This document shows positions 39,368 through 39,620 of a stretch of 39,620 nt of DNA, one piece after another. How positions within the stretch are numbered: position 1 is the first letter of the stretch; each line of letters begins with the position of its first letter. The DNA is taken from the NCBI GenBank assembly GCA_028288785.1, contig JAQGHV010000105.1, positions 1 to 39,620 of the forward strand, written 5' to 3'. The DNA is from Rhodospirillales bacterium. Its GTDB lineage: Bacteria; Pseudomonadota; Alphaproteobacteria; Acetobacterales; Acetobacteraceae. The position numbers and the translations under genes were made by a program. The notes below the pieces were generated by a model. The model searched no databases. It was not told where the DNA came from and saw only the letters and a program-made list of their open reading frames with translations.

Positions 39368-39620
39368 GTGAGGACAGCCTAAGCTTTTGACGGTTTGCAT
39401 GACACAGTCGCAAGCGGCGCGTAAAGAGGCTACTTTCAGGATGAACTCGGTATTTGCGCGGTTGGGCCGCGGCAGTCGGTATGGTGGACCTTCATAAATC
39501 ACCTTTAACGATGATGTTTTGTTCCATGTTCCCAAGCTGGCATATTTTTGCTGAAGACATGGACTCACGGATATTCGCGCTTTCCGCTAACAATCGTGCG
39601 GCCCGCTCAGCCGGCAGTTT
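39368..39620. other. Upstream region of the outer-membrane protein gene, no gene seen
   Basis: This 253-bp right end is AT-richer near 39,490-39,560 and should contain the promoter of the beta-barrel gene. On the minus strand a reading frame continues upstream to 39568 but has no signal peptide at its start and is regarded as leader. I see no RNA gene or clear promoter hexamers. Confidence 0.4.

Overview
The window is about 39.6 kb of uniformly GC-rich DNA with dense, often 4-nt-overlapping genes. Gene content (DUF3775, DUF1194, an omega-amino acid:pyruvate aminotransferase, a COG0523 GTPase beside a WD40 protein) and codon use suggest an alphaproteobacterium, most likely of the Acetobacteraceae (Roseomonas-like). 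This placement is inferred from gene content only.

Region 1 (1-9.3 kb) looks like ordinary chromosome. It holds a minus-strand trio (GST, VOC/glyoxalase-like, FkbM methyltransferase cut by the window edge). A plus-strand run follows: omega-aminotransferase, a protein of unknown function, CobW/COG0523 GTPase, WD40 protein, aldo/keto reductase, DUF3775 protein and a small lipoprotein. A DUF1194 (VWA-like) protein on the minus strand closes the region. Two palindromic elements lie here: a 301-bp element with near-identical 38-bp inverted ends and a perfect 22-bp inner inverted repeat (5273-5573), and a paired-hairpin element between convergent genes (8469-8631).

Region 2 (9.4-39.4 kb) is an exopolysaccharide (EPS) locus of Wzx/Wzy type. 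It encodes a WbpE-like sugar aminotransferase, a short OPX/Wza-like export lipoprotein, four glycosyltransferases, a Wzc-like chain-length regulator/kinase, a Wzy-like polymerase, a Wzx-like flippase, an ExoY-like initiating sugar transferase and an outer-membrane beta-barrel protein. A decayed stretch (19.9-21.1 kb) holds the remains of an acyltransferase-3 gene.

The striking feature is a hybrid NRPS/PKS assembly line inside the EPS locus. The minus-strand order is ExoY-like sugar transferase, A-PCP protein (656 aa), KS-AT-ACP-aminotransferase-C-A-PCP protein (2622 aa), C-PCP-TE protein (844 aa), TIGR04325-type methyltransferase, Wzx. The first four genes are separated by a 6-nt gap and then two 4-nt overlaps, so the NRPS/PKS appears co-transcribed and translationally coupled with the enzyme that starts the polysaccharide repeat unit. 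An Sfp-type phosphopantetheinyl transferase, needed to activate the carrier domains, lies next to Wzx. No dedicated small-molecule exporter is visible.

Inference from domain order: the A-PCP protein loads an amino acid, the PKS module adds malonate, and the in-line aminotransferase converts the beta-keto group to an amine because no ketoreductase is present. This would give a beta,gamma-diamino acid. The next module adds glycine (specificity code DILQLGLIWK), and the C-PCP-TE protein handles release or transfer using a thioesterase with Cys in place of Ser. A reasonable hypothesis is that this short pseudopeptide decorates the EPS repeat unit or its lipid carrier before Wzx export.
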